A DNA stretch of 64,000 bases from JBBPZA01 sp963728925 (lineage in GTDB: Bacteria; Actinomycetota; Thermoleophilia; Solirubrobacterales; Solirubrobacteraceae), in assembly GCA_963728925.1 (NCBI GenBank), contig CAVSMB010000017.1, forward strand, positions 62,001 to 126,000. The letters run 5' to 3'. The position numbers and the translations under genes are program-made. Numbering within the stretch: position 1 is the first letter of the stretch; the number at the start of each line of letters is the position of its first letter. Below, one piece after another: positions 9,179-19,015 of this stretch. Under the pieces are notes generated by a model, which worked only from the letters and a program-made list of their open reading frames with translations, did no database searches and was not told the origin of the DNA.

Positions 9179-11533
9179 TCAGCCGCCGGATCGGCGCCTG
9201 AGCAGGAGGACCAGCGCGAGCAGGAACACTGCGCCGAAGCCCGCGAGGACGACCATCGCCTGGCCGAGGGGAACATCGAAGAAGGAGGTCCCGTAGCGAT
9301 TGAAGCGCGCGAACTCCGGCGAGGCGGCCATGCGCGCGTTCATGTCGATCGCCGTCCCCGCGCTGGCGAGCGACCATTGCGAGAAGACCGCGTTGACCAG
9401 CGAGTGGGCCGGCTCCAGCAGGCGGGCCGGCGGCACGATCGTCCCCGCGAAGAGGAGCTGGGGGATGATGACCAGCGGGATCACGCTCATCGCCTGGTCC
9501 TCGCTGCTCACCGCCGCGGACACGACCAGGCCGAGGATCACCGACACGAACCCGGTCAGGATCAGCACGGCGAAGACGGCGAGCCACGTTCCCGCTGGCT
9601 CGTCGAGCGGCCGGAAGGCGAGCGAGACGCCGGCGTTGGCCACCGCCTGCACCCCGATCAGCCCGAAGAGGACCACCAGCTTGGAGAGCACGTACGCGCT
9701 GACCCGCATGCCGACCATGCGCTCGCGCTCGAAGACGCTGCGCTCCTTGATGATCTCGCGGGCGGAGTCCACGAGCCCGAACCACACGATGACGATGCTC
9801 ATCAGGAACAGGAACTGGATCGCGTCACCCGGGTTGCCGCCGGGGAAGTCGAACACGCCGGGCCGGAAGAGGGCGACGTTGAGCAGGCCGAGGACGGGCG
9901 CCTGACCGAGCAGGAGCGCCAGGTTGCGGCGGTCGCGCAGCAGCAGGCGCCCGTAGCGACCGGTGAGCAGGGTGGTCTGCGCGAGCACGCCGGAGGTTCG
10001 CTGGACGCGCGCGGCCGGCGCCATCTCCGGCTCCGGCCCGGCGGGCGTGCGCTCCGCCGGCCGCGGCCCCGGCCTCGGCGCGGGCGCCGCCTTCTCCGTC
10101 GGCGCCCGACCGTTCCCTTCGCCGCCGGCCGCCGCGTGCGGCGCCCACCCGCGCCCCTCCTCCGCCGCCCGCTCCAGCGCGTCGTAGATGCCGTCGTAGT
10201 CCTCCGTATCGAAGAAGGCGAGTGCGTCCCGAGGCGAGCCCTGGAAGGCCAGGGTGCCACCGCGCGCCATGACCACCACGCGATCGCAGAGGGCGAGGTT
10301 CTTGGTCGCGTGGGTCACGAGCGCCACGCCGCGCGAGCGGTCGGCGAGCTCGCGCAGCAGCACCATGAGGCGCGTCTCCAAGGCCGGGTCAAGCCCCGTG
10401 GTCGGCTCGTCGAGAAAGAGCAGGCTCGGCCGGCTGAGCAGCTCGGTGCCGACGCCGGCGCGCTTGCGCTGACCGCCGGAGAGCGAGCCGATCAGCGTGT
10501 CCTGATGCTTCCTGAGGCCGAGCTCGGCGAGGACGCGCTCGACGGCCGCCTCGACCTCGTCCGGCGACGCGTCCGCCGGGAGGCGCAGCCGGGCCGCGTA
10601 GCGCTGGGCCTCGCGGACCGTGAGCAGGCGGTGGACGATGTCGTCCTGGGGCACGTAGCCGATGTCGGTCCCGCGCCCCTCGACCGGCTCGCCGTTCACC
10701 TCGACGCGGCCGCCGGTGGGCCGCGTGACGCCCGCGAGCGCCTTGAGCAGCGTGCTCTTGCCGGCGCCGCTCTCCCCGATGACGGCGACGAGCTGGCCCG
10801 GCTCGATGGTCAGCGAGAGCGGCGCGAGGATCCGCTTGGCGCCGACGGCGACCTCGACGTCGTGCGCGTCGAGCCGCAGCGCGCCGTGGTCGTCGCGGGC
10901 GAGGAACGCGATGCCGTCGAACAGCACGCGGTAGGGACCGATACCCAGCTCGGACCCCGCGCCCAGGCGCGCGCGGTCGGCGAGCCGGCCGTCGACCCGC
11001 GTCCCGTTGCGCGAGCCGAGGTCCAGGACCTCGACACCGCCGTCGACGGGCACGACCTCGGCGTGGAAGCGCGACACGTTGGGATCGGCCAGCACGACGT
11101 CGTTGGCGGCGTCGCGGCCGATGGTGAGGCGCTCGCCGGTGAAGGCGACGGTCTGGACGCCGACCACCGGCAGCTGGCGCGAGGCCATCCGCGTCTCCGA
11201 GCCGCTGAGGAAGCGGACTCGTTGCTCGCCGATCTCGATCGTGTCGCCGTCGGCCAGCTCGTGGCGCGCGCCGTGCAGCCGCCGCCCGTTCACGACGGTC
11301 CCGTGCCGCGACCCCAGATCGGTCAGGTAGAGGCGTTCCCCGTCGACCTCGATCCGGGCGTGCTCGCGCGACACGCGGTCGCCGGCGAGCCGGAGCCCCG
11401 CCTCGCGTCCGCGCCCCAGGACGAGGCCGTCGGCGGGGACCAGGAGCCGCCGTCCGCCGTGCAGCAGCGAGGCACACCCTCCCACGGCAGCGGGAACGCC
11501 GTCGGCCCCTGGCGGGCGCAGGTCTTCCGGCAC
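9179..11533 (-). CDS. FHA-FHA-ABC transporter (Rv1747-like exporter)
   Basis: 784 residues. It has two forkhead-associated domains, about residues 15-110 (LVLGRGREAGLRL, VSREHARI, DLGSRHGTVVNGR) and 118-215 (LTIGRDAANDVVLADPNVSRFHAE, DLGSRNGTRVDGR). An ABC ATPase follows, with Walker A GESGAGKST near residue 255, signature LSGGQRKRAGVGTELL, and LLFLDEPTTGLDP. After a Pro/Ala-rich linker comes an ABC-2 permease of about six membrane segments (from about residue 525). The architecture is that of mycobacterial Rv1747, an exporter that docks phosphothreonines made by the neighbouring kinase PknF. The divergent kinase gene starting at 11618 is the natural partner. Substrate unknown; cell-envelope lipid or glycolipid is the family expectation. 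Confidence 0.93.
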   Translation of the reverse strand: MPEDLRPPGADGVPAAVGGCASLLHGGRRLLVPADGLVLGRGREAGLRLAGDRVSREHARIEVDGERLYLTDLGSRHGTVVNGRRLHGARHELADGDTIEIGEQRVRFLSGSETRMASRQLPVVGVQTVAFTGERLTIGRDAANDVVLADPNVSRFHAEVVPVDGGVEVLDLGSRNGTRVDGRLADRARLGAGSELGIGPYRVLFDGIAFLARDDHGALRLDAHDVEVAVGAKRILAPLSLTIEPGQLVAVIGESGAGKSTLLKALAGVTRPTGGRVEVNGEPVEGRGTDIGYVPQDDIVHRLLTVREAQRYAARLRLPADASPDEVEAAVERVLAELGLRKHQDTLIGSLSGGQRKRAGVGTELLSRPSLLFLDEPTTGLDPALETRLMVLLRELADRSRGVALVTHATKNLALCDRVVVMARGGTLAFQGSPRDALAFFDTEDYDGIYDALERAAEEGRGWAPHAAAGGEGNGRAPTEKAAPAPRPGPRPAERTPAGPEPEMAPAARVQRTSGVLAQTTLLTGRYGRLLLRDRRNLALLLGQAPVLGLLNVALFRPGVFDFPGGNPGDAIQFLFLMSIVIVWFGLVDSAREIIKERSVFERERMVGMRVSAYVLSKLVVLFGLIGVQAVANAGVSLAFRPLDEPAGTWLAVFAVLILTGFVSVILGLVVSAAVSSEDQAMSVIPLVIIPQLLFAGTIVPPARLLEPAHSLVNAVFSQWSLASAGTAIDMNARMAASPEFARFNRYGTSFFDVPLGQAMVVLAGFGAVFLLALVLLLRRRSGG

Positions 11534-11617
11534 ACGCCGACTCTAAGGACCGCCGTTTCCGGGATCGGATGGAATTCGGCGCATTGCTCCGCGGCCGGGC
11601 CGGGGTGAGGCGGCCCG

Positions 11618-12550
11618 GTGCGTGCGCAGCCGGCGATCGGCTCGACCTTCGCGGGGCATCGCCTCGAGAGCGTGCTCGGCGCGGGCGGGATGGGCGTCGT
11701 CTACCGCGCCACGAGGCTGGACTCGGAGGGGGTCGTCGCACTCAAGCTGATCACTGCGGACCTGGCTGACGATCCCGTGTTCGCAGCGCGCTTCCGGCGC
11801 GAGCGGCGACTCGCGGCCGGGCTCGCGCATCCACACGTGATCCCGGTCCACGAAGCCGGCGACGAGGACGGGATCCTCTATCTCGCGATGAAGCTGGTCG
11901 ACGGCGTGGACCTCCAGGCCGTGATCGCCGCGGGCGGCGGCCTGCACCCGCGGCACGCCGCCGAGGTCGTCGGCCAGGTCGCCTCGGCCCTCGAGGCGGC
12001 GCACTCGCGCGGGCTGGTGCACCGCGACGTCAAGTCCGCGAACGTCATGATCGAGGCGCGGCCCGGCGGAGCCCACGCCTATCTGACCGACTTCGGCTTG
12101 AGCAAGGACGTCGCCTCGCAGAGCGGGCTGACCCGTCCCGGGCAGTGGGTGGGCACGATGGAGTACGCGTCGCCCGAGCAGCTCCTCGCCGAGCCGGTCG
12201 ACGCGCGAACCGACGTCTACTCGCTGGGCGCCGTGCTCTACGAGGCGCTCAGCGGCCAGGTGCCCTTTCCGCGCCCCCGCGACGTCGACGTCTTCATGGC
12301 CCACATCGGCGAGCCGCCGCCTCGGCCGTCGGAGCGGAGCGCCAGGGTGCCCGCCGCCTTCGACGAGGTGGTGGCCCGGGCGATGGCGAAGACCTCCGGC
12401 GAACGCTACCCCTCGGCGCGCGAGCTCGCCGACGCGGTGCGCGAGGCCGGCCGCGCCGCGCCCGCGCCGGAGCGCGGTCTCACGCTGCTGCGGCCGGCTG
12501 CCGGGTGCAGCGCGGCCGGGTCCGATCCGGACGCACCGACCGCGGCCTGA
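11618..12550 (+). CDS. Soluble Ser/Thr protein kinase, likely partner of the FHA-ABC exporter
   Basis: 310 residues. It is a complete kinase domain (about residues 8-275): glycine loop LGAGGMGVVYRATR, VALKLI lysine, catalytic loop LVHRDVKSANVMI, DFG in LTDFGLSKDV, activation segment ending GTMEYASPEQLL, and RTDVYSLGAVLYEAL. A short C-terminal tail of Ala/Pro-rich sequence follows with no membrane segment, unlike PknF or PknB, so it must be recruited from the cytosol. GTG 11618 is chosen because the kinase fold begins directly after it. It is divergent from the FHA-ABC exporter (84 bp apart), whose two FHA domains probably bind its autophosphorylated or substrate threonines. The DUF3307 gene follows 4 bp after its stop. 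Confidence 0.92.
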   Translation: MRAQPAIGSTFAGHRLESVLGAGGMGVVYRATRLDSEGVVALKLITADLADDPVFAARFRRERRLAAGLAHPHVIPVHEAGDEDGILYLAMKLVDGVDLQAVIAAGGGLHPRHAAEVVGQVASALEAAHSRGLVHRDVKSANVMIEARPGGAHAYLTDFGLSKDVASQSGLTRPGQWVGTMEYASPEQLLAEPVDARTDVYSLGAVLYEALSGQVPFPRPRDVDVFMAHIGEPPPRPSERSARVPAAFDEVVARAMAKTSGERYPSARELADAVREAGRAAPAPERGLTLLRPAAGCSAAGSDPDAPTAA

Positions 12551-12554
12551 TCGC

Positions 12555-12947
12555 ATGACGTGGTCGGCGATCGCCGTGGCCTTCCTGGTATCCCACCTCG
12601 CCGGCGACTTCCTGGCGCAGACCGAGTGGCAGGCGAGCCACAAGTCCGGCGGCCTGGGCCGCGACCGGGTGGCTCGGCGAGCGCTGCTCGCCCACGGAAC
12701 GACCTACACGCTCGCCTTCGTTCCCGCCCTCGTCTGGATCGGCGTCGAGCGCGGGGCGCTCGTGGCCGTGGGCGTCGCCGCGTTGATCTCCCTCCCGCAC
12801 GTCGCGGTCGACGACGGGCGGTTCACCGCGACGTGGCTGCGGCGGGTCAAGCACGTGCCGGAAGCGCCGGCGGCGCTGGCCGCGGCGGTCGACCAGAGCT
12901 TTCACGCCGTGGCGCTGTTCGTCGTCGCGCTGCTCGGCGCGAGCTGA
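12555..12947 (+). CDS. DUF3307-type small integral membrane protein
   Basis: 130 residues with about three hydrophobic segments (WSAIAVAFLVSHLAGDFLAQ at the start, LVAVGVAALISLPHVAVDD in the middle, and FHAVALFVVALLGAS at the end). The motif HLAGDFLAQTEWQASHKSG, followed by a His in the second segment, is characteristic of DUF3307. Function is not known. ATG 12555 lies 4 bp after the kinase stop, so the two are probably cotranscribed, and a role with the kinase/exporter pair is possible but only positional. Confidence 0.82.
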   Translation: MTWSAIAVAFLVSHLAGDFLAQTEWQASHKSGGLGRDRVARRALLAHGTTYTLAFVPALVWIGVERGALVAVGVAALISLPHVAVDDGRFTATWLRRVKHVPEAPAALAAAVDQSFHAVALFVVALLGAS

Positions 12948-12977
12948 TCCCCCACGGTCGGACTCCCACGGGAATCG

Positions 12978-14827
12978 CTACACCGGGTCGCGCGCCGGCT
13001 GGCCCTCGCGGGCGGTCTCGGGCGCCGGCCGCGGGGCCCAGACGCGGATCGGCTTCATGCGACCCCGCACGGCGAGCTCGTCCACGAACTCGAGCGTCTC
13101 GGCTCCGTTGCTCAGCGCGGCCCGCGTCGACTCCGCGACAAGAGCTGGTGGGGGGTTTCCTTGGTCATCCCCTCCAGCCGCGAGGCGGTGTTCGTCGTGT
13201 CGCCGATCGCGGTGTAGTCCATGCGCCGCTCCGAGCCGACGTTGCCCGTCATCACCGTCCCGGTGTTCAAGCCGATGCCCATGCGAAAGCCCTCGCCGAC
13301 GCCGTGCCCGCGCATCCACGCGTTGAACTCCGGAAGCCGGCGGTCGAGCATCTCACGGGCCGCGGCCATCGCGCGATCGGCGTGGTCGCCGCTCTCGAGC
13401 GGAGCCCCGAAGACCGCCATGATGCCGTCGCCCATGTAGGCCACCAGCGTTCCGCCGTGACCCATGATCGCGTCGCTCATCTCGCTCAGGTAGCGGTTGA
13501 GCACGCCGATGACCTGGTCGGGCTCGAGCGTCTCCGAGAAGCTCGTGAAGCCGCGCAGATCGGAGAAGAGGACGGTCACCTCGCTTCGTGCTCCTCCCAG
13601 GCGCAGGTCGTCATCGGTGCGGGCGAGGACCTCGTCGACCACCTGCTCGGGTACGAAGCGGGCGAAGGTGTCGTGCACGCGGCGGCGCTCGAAGGCGATG
13701 ACCAGGTACTGCTCGGCGAGCGAGCCGACGGTTGCCAGGGCAAGGCCGAACAGCGGATAGGACACGGGCACGATCAGGCCGGCGTCGAAGGCGAGCTGCG
13801 CGCCGGCCAGGTAGAGGGCCGCAGCCGCGACCGCCGCGCCTAAGGCCGGAAGCGGTGAGACACGCAGGCTCAAGGCCGGCACCAGCGCGACCATCACGAC
13901 GATGAGGGCGACGGCGATCCAGGTCGGCGCCTCCCGCAGCGGGAAGCCGCGCAGCGCGGTGTCGATGGCGGAGGCCTGGATCTCGGGTCCCGACGCCAGC
14001 GCGTCGCTGCTGGTGGACACGGCGTGAACGTCGTTGAGCGAGGGGCCGAGGCGCCGACGACCACGACTTTGCCGCGCAGGAAGCGGCGGGCACGCGCCCG
14101 GCCAGGACGCGGGAGAAGGAGACGGCGGGCACCGTTCCCGGCGGCCCCGGGTAGTCGATCCAGAAGGACCGGCCTGCCGCCGGGAGCTCGCGGCGCCGGA
14201 TGGGACGGGCCATCGACCTGCTCGGCGGCCACGATCGCAAAGCCCTTCAGCCCGTCGTGCTGGTAGGGGGCGCGGCGGAAGACCCCGCCTGGGTCGGGCT
14301 CGATGATCGCGTTGCCCGCCCGCGCGCGCACCTCGTTGAGGACTTCCTCGCCGCCGAGCACCGCCGTGCCGCCTCCGTTCCTCACTTCGGTGGTGGACAG
14401 CACCGTGCCGGGTGCCCGGGCGACGGCCTCGATGAGCGCGTTGTCCTCCCGGTCGACCGTCCGCTCGGTGAACTGGACGTCATAGGCGATCGTCCGGGCG
14501 CCGGCGATGCGCAGGCGATCGATGAGCCGCGCGTGCAGTGAGCGCGGGAACGGCCAGCGCCGGCGGAGGTCACCGAAGGTGACGTCGTCGATCTGCACGA
14601 CGACCACGTCCTTGGGCGCTCCCTGCGAGCCGCGCACCGAGAACCGGGCGTCGACTGTGTTGAGCTCCTGCGAGCGGAAGAGATCGGTCGCGTAGCGCGG
14701 TGCAAGCCGCGGCGGCGGCGATCGCTCCGATGACGGCGAGCGAGCGGATCCGCGACCGCCGGCGCCGGGGACGTCGCAGCGCCGCCGCGTCGCGCTGCCC
14801 GCGCCTCAGCCGCACCACCCGGGCCAC
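12978..14827 (-). pseudogene. CHASE2-type class III adenylate/guanylate cyclase, five frame breaks
   Basis: Order of the pieces, read from GTG 14827: first membrane segment SLAVIGAIAAAAACTAL; CHASE2 sensor (KDVVVVQIDDVTFGDL, ARTIAYDVQFTE, FWIDYPGPPGTVPAVSFSRV, GKVVVVGASAP); two or three further membrane segments; and a class III cyclase domain. The cyclase has metal-binding Asp residues in VTVLFSDLRGFTSFSE and VAYMGDGIMAVFGAP, and transition-state residues in GDTTNTASRLEGM. The pieces lie in different frames, with breaks near 14705, 14212, 14097, 14045 and 13145, the last at a run of six G. The cyclase core itself is one open frame (13112-14020), so a soluble fragment could in principle be made. 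Membrane-bound cyclase decayed by indels, or sequence errors. Confidence 0.85.
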
Positions 14828-14846
14828 GCCAGCTTCGCTCCGCCGC

Positions 14847-16836
14847 TCAACGGAGCGGCCGCTTTCCGGTGGTGTAGCGCTGGCCGGCCGTGAGAGTGAC
14901 GGTGCGGCGGCGCACGCGGTCGCGGACCCGCACGATGCCTCGGCGAACGCGTACGAGCGTGCTGCCGTCGCAGTTGTCCTGAGTCAGCCAGACCGTGCCG
15001 CGTACCGTAGCCGCCCCGCCGCGGCCCGACGTCCTCCCACCACGTCCGTTGCCCCACAGGCGGCGGCCGCGCCGGCGACGGCGCGCCTCGAAGGCGGCGG
15101 CCGTGCCCGATCGGCAGCCGACGAGCTTGCCGGCCAGCACCGCGTCGATCGCCGAGCCGCGCCTGCGCTTCTGCTTGAGGCGGAAGATTCCCGCGTAGTG
15201 GTCGACGACGCGCACGTCGTTCGGGCGCCCCGTCGTCCAGGTGATCCTGCATCCGACCCGTCGCGCGCGTCGATCAAGGACCCGATCGGGATCTGCCTGT
15301 CGGCGCGCAGGACGATGAACTTCGTGGCACCGGGACGCCGGTAGCGTACGGTACCCGACACGAGCGCACCAATGAACGACCTGCCCACCTTGACGGTGGT
15401 CGGACCGCTGACCTTCACGCTGCCCGACGCCAGGGCGACCCGGCCCGTCCCGCGCTGGGCGATCCGGACGCGGACCGCATAGGTGCCGCCGAGCAGGTAG
15501 GTGTGCTCGCCGAGCACGTCGAACTGGCCGGCCGCTGCTCTCGGCCGGAGCGATCCGCCGGACCTCGTGCCGTCACCCCAATCGATCGTCACGTCGTAGG
15601 CCGAGGCGGGAACGCCCGCCTGGCCGGTGAAGACAGCCACAGCCCCGGTGAAGGCTCGCCTGCGCCGCGCGGATTTCGAGCGACCGCTCGCGCTCGGCGG
15701 CGTGGAGCCCGAGGGTGGGGGAGTCGACCCCGTCGGCGGAGAGCTCGGGCCCGACGGTGGGGGCGGCGGGGAGGATAATGTCGCGATCGTGAAGGTCCGC
15801 GAGGCCGGGGTCGGATCGGCCTCTTGTGCGCTGTTGATCGCGCGGACCTCGAAGGTGTGGCGCGGGGGCGAGCGTCGTGGTGCTCGACGGCGAGTCGCAC
15901 GCCGCGAACGTCGCGGTGTCGACGCGGCACTCAAAGCTCGAGCCCGCCTGATCGGAGGTGAACGCGAAGCTCGGGGTGGTGTCGGAGATCGTCGCGCCCT
16001 CGGCCGGGCCGTCGGTGATCGTCGTGTCGGGGGGCTTCGTTCCCGGGGTCACGCCGGCGGGCGAGAACGTCGTGATCAGGGAGCGCGTGACCGAGCCGTT
16101 GGCCGGCACGGTGAGCGCCCAGCTCAGCCCCGCCCCGTTGTCTTGGTTGACGTCGCAGTCGCAGGTGTCGGGAAGCTGGCTGCCCCGGAGGGCCGACCAG
16201 ACGGCCGCGTAGAAGGACTCGAAGAAGTGGCTCTCCGCGGTCAACGGGACGAAGCCGACGATCCGGTCCGGTGGCGCGTTGTTCGGCGTTGACGGAGCAG
16301 AAGATGCCGCCCGTCGTCGGGTCGTGGAAGCCGTAGGCGAAATCCGAATCCTGCAGATAGCAGTCGCCCGCGTGGTACAGGGACGCGTCGATCGGTTCGT
16401 CGGTGCTGTTGGCCACCGTGACGTCAGTGCGGTAGGACTCCTGGCCGACGACGTAGGCGTCGGTCTGGGTTATCCGCAGTCCTGAGCGGCCCGCGTCGAC
16501 GACGGTGACCACCTGGAAGGGATCGCTGGCGGTTCCCGAACCGGTCACACCGCTCTGGCTCACCGGCGTGGGCGGGGCCCCGACGACGGGCCCATACGTC
16601 GTCTCTCCGGTCGACAAGAGGGTTCCGCACGAGCCGTTCTCGGTTCCCCCGTAGAACTCTGGGCTGGTGTCGCCGACGTGCTCGGCCGAGCACGCCAGGT
16701 CGTCGTTGAGGTAGATGTTCGTGAGCGGGCCGGCGGAGGCGATGACCCGCTGGTCGGCCAGGGCGCCCGGCGCGAACGCGAGGAGCGCGCCGAGCGCCAG
16801 CGCGAGCGGCGCGGCGCGCCGGGTGAAGCCGAGCAT
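14847..16836 (-). pseudogene. Secreted Ig-like/PKD protein with FecR-type C-terminus, frameshifted
   Basis: The start ATG 16836 is fixed by AGGAG about 6 nt upstream and by a clear signal peptide (LALALGALLAFAPGALA). The first ~190 codons (ending near 16275) are a beta-rich extracellular region. After a frame break comes an Ig-like repeat (PDTTITDGPAEGATISDTTP, FECRVDTATFAACDSP). After a second break near 15875 come HTFEVRAINSAQEADPTPAS, a Pro/Ser/Thr linker and a PKD-like segment (AYDVTIDWGDGTRSGG, GTYAVRVRIA). A third break near 15255 leads to a FecR-like end (IPIGSLIDARDG, then VRVVDHYAGIFRLKQ). It would be a surface protein. Three single-base indels disrupt it. It sits head to tail with the broken cyclase. 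Confidence 0.8.
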
Positions 16837-16925
16837 CCATCTCCTCTTGATCGGACGTCCTGAGCGGAACAAACGGGTGGCGGGCCGAGGAACTTGCGCC
16901 CGTCCCACCAACGCATGGGTCGAGG

Positions 16926-17831
16926 CTACGCGGCCGCTGATGCCGCCACGACCGACGTCGACCAATCGATCACGGTCGTCGGCTTGACCACGTGGCGCGC
17001 CATGCCGAGCTCGTCGGGCTCGAGGCCCAGCGCGAGGCCGACGAGCTGGGGGAGGTGGAGCACCGGCAGCCCGAGGTCCCGTCCCACGGCCTTGGCCGCG
17101 AGTGGCTGCTGGAGGTCGAGGTTGAGGTGGCACAGCGGGCACGGGGTGACGAGGCAGTCGGCCTCGGCGTCGATCGCGTCGCCGAGGTGGCGGCCGGCCT
17201 GCTTGAGGGAGGCCTCCTTGTTCATGGTGATGATCGGGAAGCCGCAGCAGCGGTAGGCGCCCGCATAGTCGATCACCGTGCCGCCCAGCGTCTCGATGAC
17301 TCGCTGCAGATAGGTGTCGCGCGGATGCTCCGCGTCGATCTCGAGGCGGTCGGACGGGCGCACGATGTAGCAGCCGTAGAACGGGCCGACGCGAAGGCTC
17401 TCCAGCGGGCGCTTCACCTTCTCGGCCAGCGTCTCGAGGCCGATCTCCTCGACCAGCAGCCAGAGGAAGTTCTTGTTCTCGATGCCCTTGCGGTAGGCGA
17501 GGCCGTCGTCCGCGAGGTTCTCGTTGATGCGGTCGCGGTACTCGGAGTTCGCGTCCAGGCGCTCCTGGCACTCGCTCTGCGAGCCCTGGCAGGTGGAGCA
17601 GATGTTCATCATCATCGCCCCGTCGGTCTCCTGCGCGAGCGCGAAGGTCCTCGCGTTCAGGGTGTCGGCCAGCTCCTGGTTGTGCTCGGCGATGACGCCC
17701 GCGCCGCAACACGACGCGCGGTCGAGCTCGACGAGCTCGATGTCGAGCAGCGGCGCGACCTTGGCCATCGATCCGTGAAGCTCGGGGGTGAAGCCACGGC
17801 TGACGCAGCCGGGCCAGTAGGCCACCTTCAT
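16926..17831 (-). CDS. sdhE: Type-E succinate dehydrogenase/fumarate reductase subunit (HdrB-like, CCG domains)
   Basis: 301 residues. Two cysteine-rich CCG modules typical of heterodisulfide reductase HdrB are present. The first runs from WPGCVSRGF through SCCGAGVIAEH and CSTCQ. The second runs from FYGCYIVRPSD through YRCCGFPIITMNKE and CPLCH. In type-E succinate:quinone oxidoreductases and methylmenaquinol:fumarate reductase (MfrE) this subunit passes electrons between the SdhB iron-sulfur chain and quinone, bound at the membrane by amphipathic helices rather than transmembrane haem b. It starts 7 bp after sdhB ends. No SdhC/SdhD-like multi-span gene is nearby. The symbol follows type-E nomenclature and is not the FAD assembly factor of the same name. 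Confidence 0.88.
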   Translation of the reverse strand: MKVAYWPGCVSRGFTPELHGSMAKVAPLLDIELVELDRASCCGAGVIAEHNQELADTLNARTFALAQETDGAMMMNICSTCQGSQSECQERLDANSEYRDRINENLADDGLAYRKGIENKNFLWLLVEEIGLETLAEKVKRPLESLRVGPFYGCYIVRPSDRLEIDAEHPRDTYLQRVIETLGGTVIDYAGAYRCCGFPIITMNKEASLKQAGRHLGDAIDAEADCLVTPCPLCHLNLDLQQPLAAKAVGRDLGLPVLHLPQLVGLALGLEPDELGMARHVVKPTTVIDWSTSVVAASAAA

Positions 17832-17838
17832 CGTGCGA

Positions 17839-19002
17839 TCAGCTCCTCGGCTTCTGGGGGCCGGCGCCAGGGGCGGCCTGCGCGCCGTCCTCCCCGGTCG
17901 TGGGCGCGTTGTCCTCGGGCCGGTACTCGTGCGGTCCGCGCTCTTCCTCGGAGGCGGCCTTCTCGAGGTCCTCGTCCTCGATGCCGGTCACGTAGAGGTT
18001 GAGCTCGACGCGGTCGTCCTTGCCCTCGACGTCCTCGAAGATCCGCTTGACGTCCTTGGACGCCTTGTGCGGGTGCAACAGCGCATTCTGAAGCGTCACT
18101 TTGCGGCGCAGGAGCGCCTTGATGATCACCGGCAGCGACCCGACGAGCTCGGGGACCACGCGCGGGTGGAACTTGCCGCCGTAGGAGTCGGGCAGCAGGT
18201 CGCCCTCGTGGAGCAACCCGTGCTTGCGGATGTTCTTGACGAAGGCCATCTCGTGGCGATGGCCGTTGTTGCGGTCGTCGATCCCGTGGTCCGAGCCCGC
18301 GATGCGCCGCAGGCGCATGATCTGGCTCATGGGCGCCACGCCCTTCGGGCACGCCTCGATGCAGTTGAAGCAGTGGGTGCAGTCGTAGATGCCGTGCGGG
18401 TCCTCGGCGAGGTCGCGCAGGCGCTCCTGGTGCTGGCCGTCGCGCGGGTCGCCGACGAAGCGGTAGGCCTTGGCCAGCGCCGCCGGCCCGATGAACAGCG
18501 GGTCGACCTCCATCGAGAGGCAGTCCGACACGCACGCGCCGCACTGGATGCACGCCATCGACTGGGTGACGTCCACCATGTTCTCGTGGGGGACGATGTA
18601 CTCGCGCTCGGGCGGCGGCCCGTCGGGCAGCAGCCACGGCGTCACGCGCTGGATCTTCTTCCAGTGGACCGCGTCCATGTCCACGACGAGGTCCTTGATC
18701 ACCGGCATGTTGCCCATCGGCTCGACGGTGATCGCCCCGTTGGCCGCCGTCGACTCCGCCCACTCGAGGTGGGTGTGGCAGGCCAGCACCGGCTTGCCGT
18801 TCACCTTCACGCCGCACGACCCGCAGATCGCCGCCCGGCACGAGCACCGGATGCCGATCGAGCCGTCCTCGCGATCCTTGACCTGGAGGATGCCCTCGAG
18901 GACCGAGCGGTGGCCCTCGAGCTCGGTCGTGTACTCCGCCCAGTAGGGCGCCTCGCCCGTCTCGGGAGAGAAGCGGCGGATCTTCAGGGTGAACTCGGGC
19001 AT
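17839..19002 (-). CDS. sdhB: Succinate dehydrogenase/fumarate reductase iron-sulfur subunit
   Basis: 387 residues from ATG 19002, the start that gives the normal N-terminus MPEFTLKIRRFSPETG; longer readings run into sdhA. A plant-type [2Fe-2S] domain contains CSCRAAICGSCGVKVNGKPV and a fourth Cys in LACHTH. The dicluster domain has CIQCGACVSDCLSMEVD and CTHCFNCIEACPKGV, ligating the [4Fe-4S] and [3Fe-4S] centres. It relays electrons from SdhA FAD to the quinone-reactive subunit. The protein is longer than the usual ~240-260 residues: about 130 extra C-terminal residues end in an acidic, Pro-rich tail. A long B subunit is common where an HdrB-like E subunit replaces membrane anchors. It lies 13 bp downstream of sdhA. 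Confidence 0.95.
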   Translation of the reverse strand: MPEFTLKIRRFSPETGEAPYWAEYTTELEGHRSVLEGILQVKDREDGSIGIRCSCRAAICGSCGVKVNGKPVLACHTHLEWAESTAANGAITVEPMGNMPVIKDLVVDMDAVHWKKIQRVTPWLLPDGPPPEREYIVPHENMVDVTQSMACIQCGACVSDCLSMEVDPLFIGPAALAKAYRFVGDPRDGQHQERLRDLAEDPHGIYDCTHCFNCIEACPKGVAPMSQIMRLRRIAGSDHGIDDRNNGHRHEMAFVKNIRKHGLLHEGDLLPDSYGGKFHPRVVPELVGSLPVIIKALLRRKVTLQNALLHPHKASKDVKRIFEDVEGKDDRVELNLYVTGIEDEDLEKAASEEERGPHEYRPEDNAPTTGEDGAQAAPGAGPQKPRS

Positions 19003-19015
19003 CGCATCCTCATGC

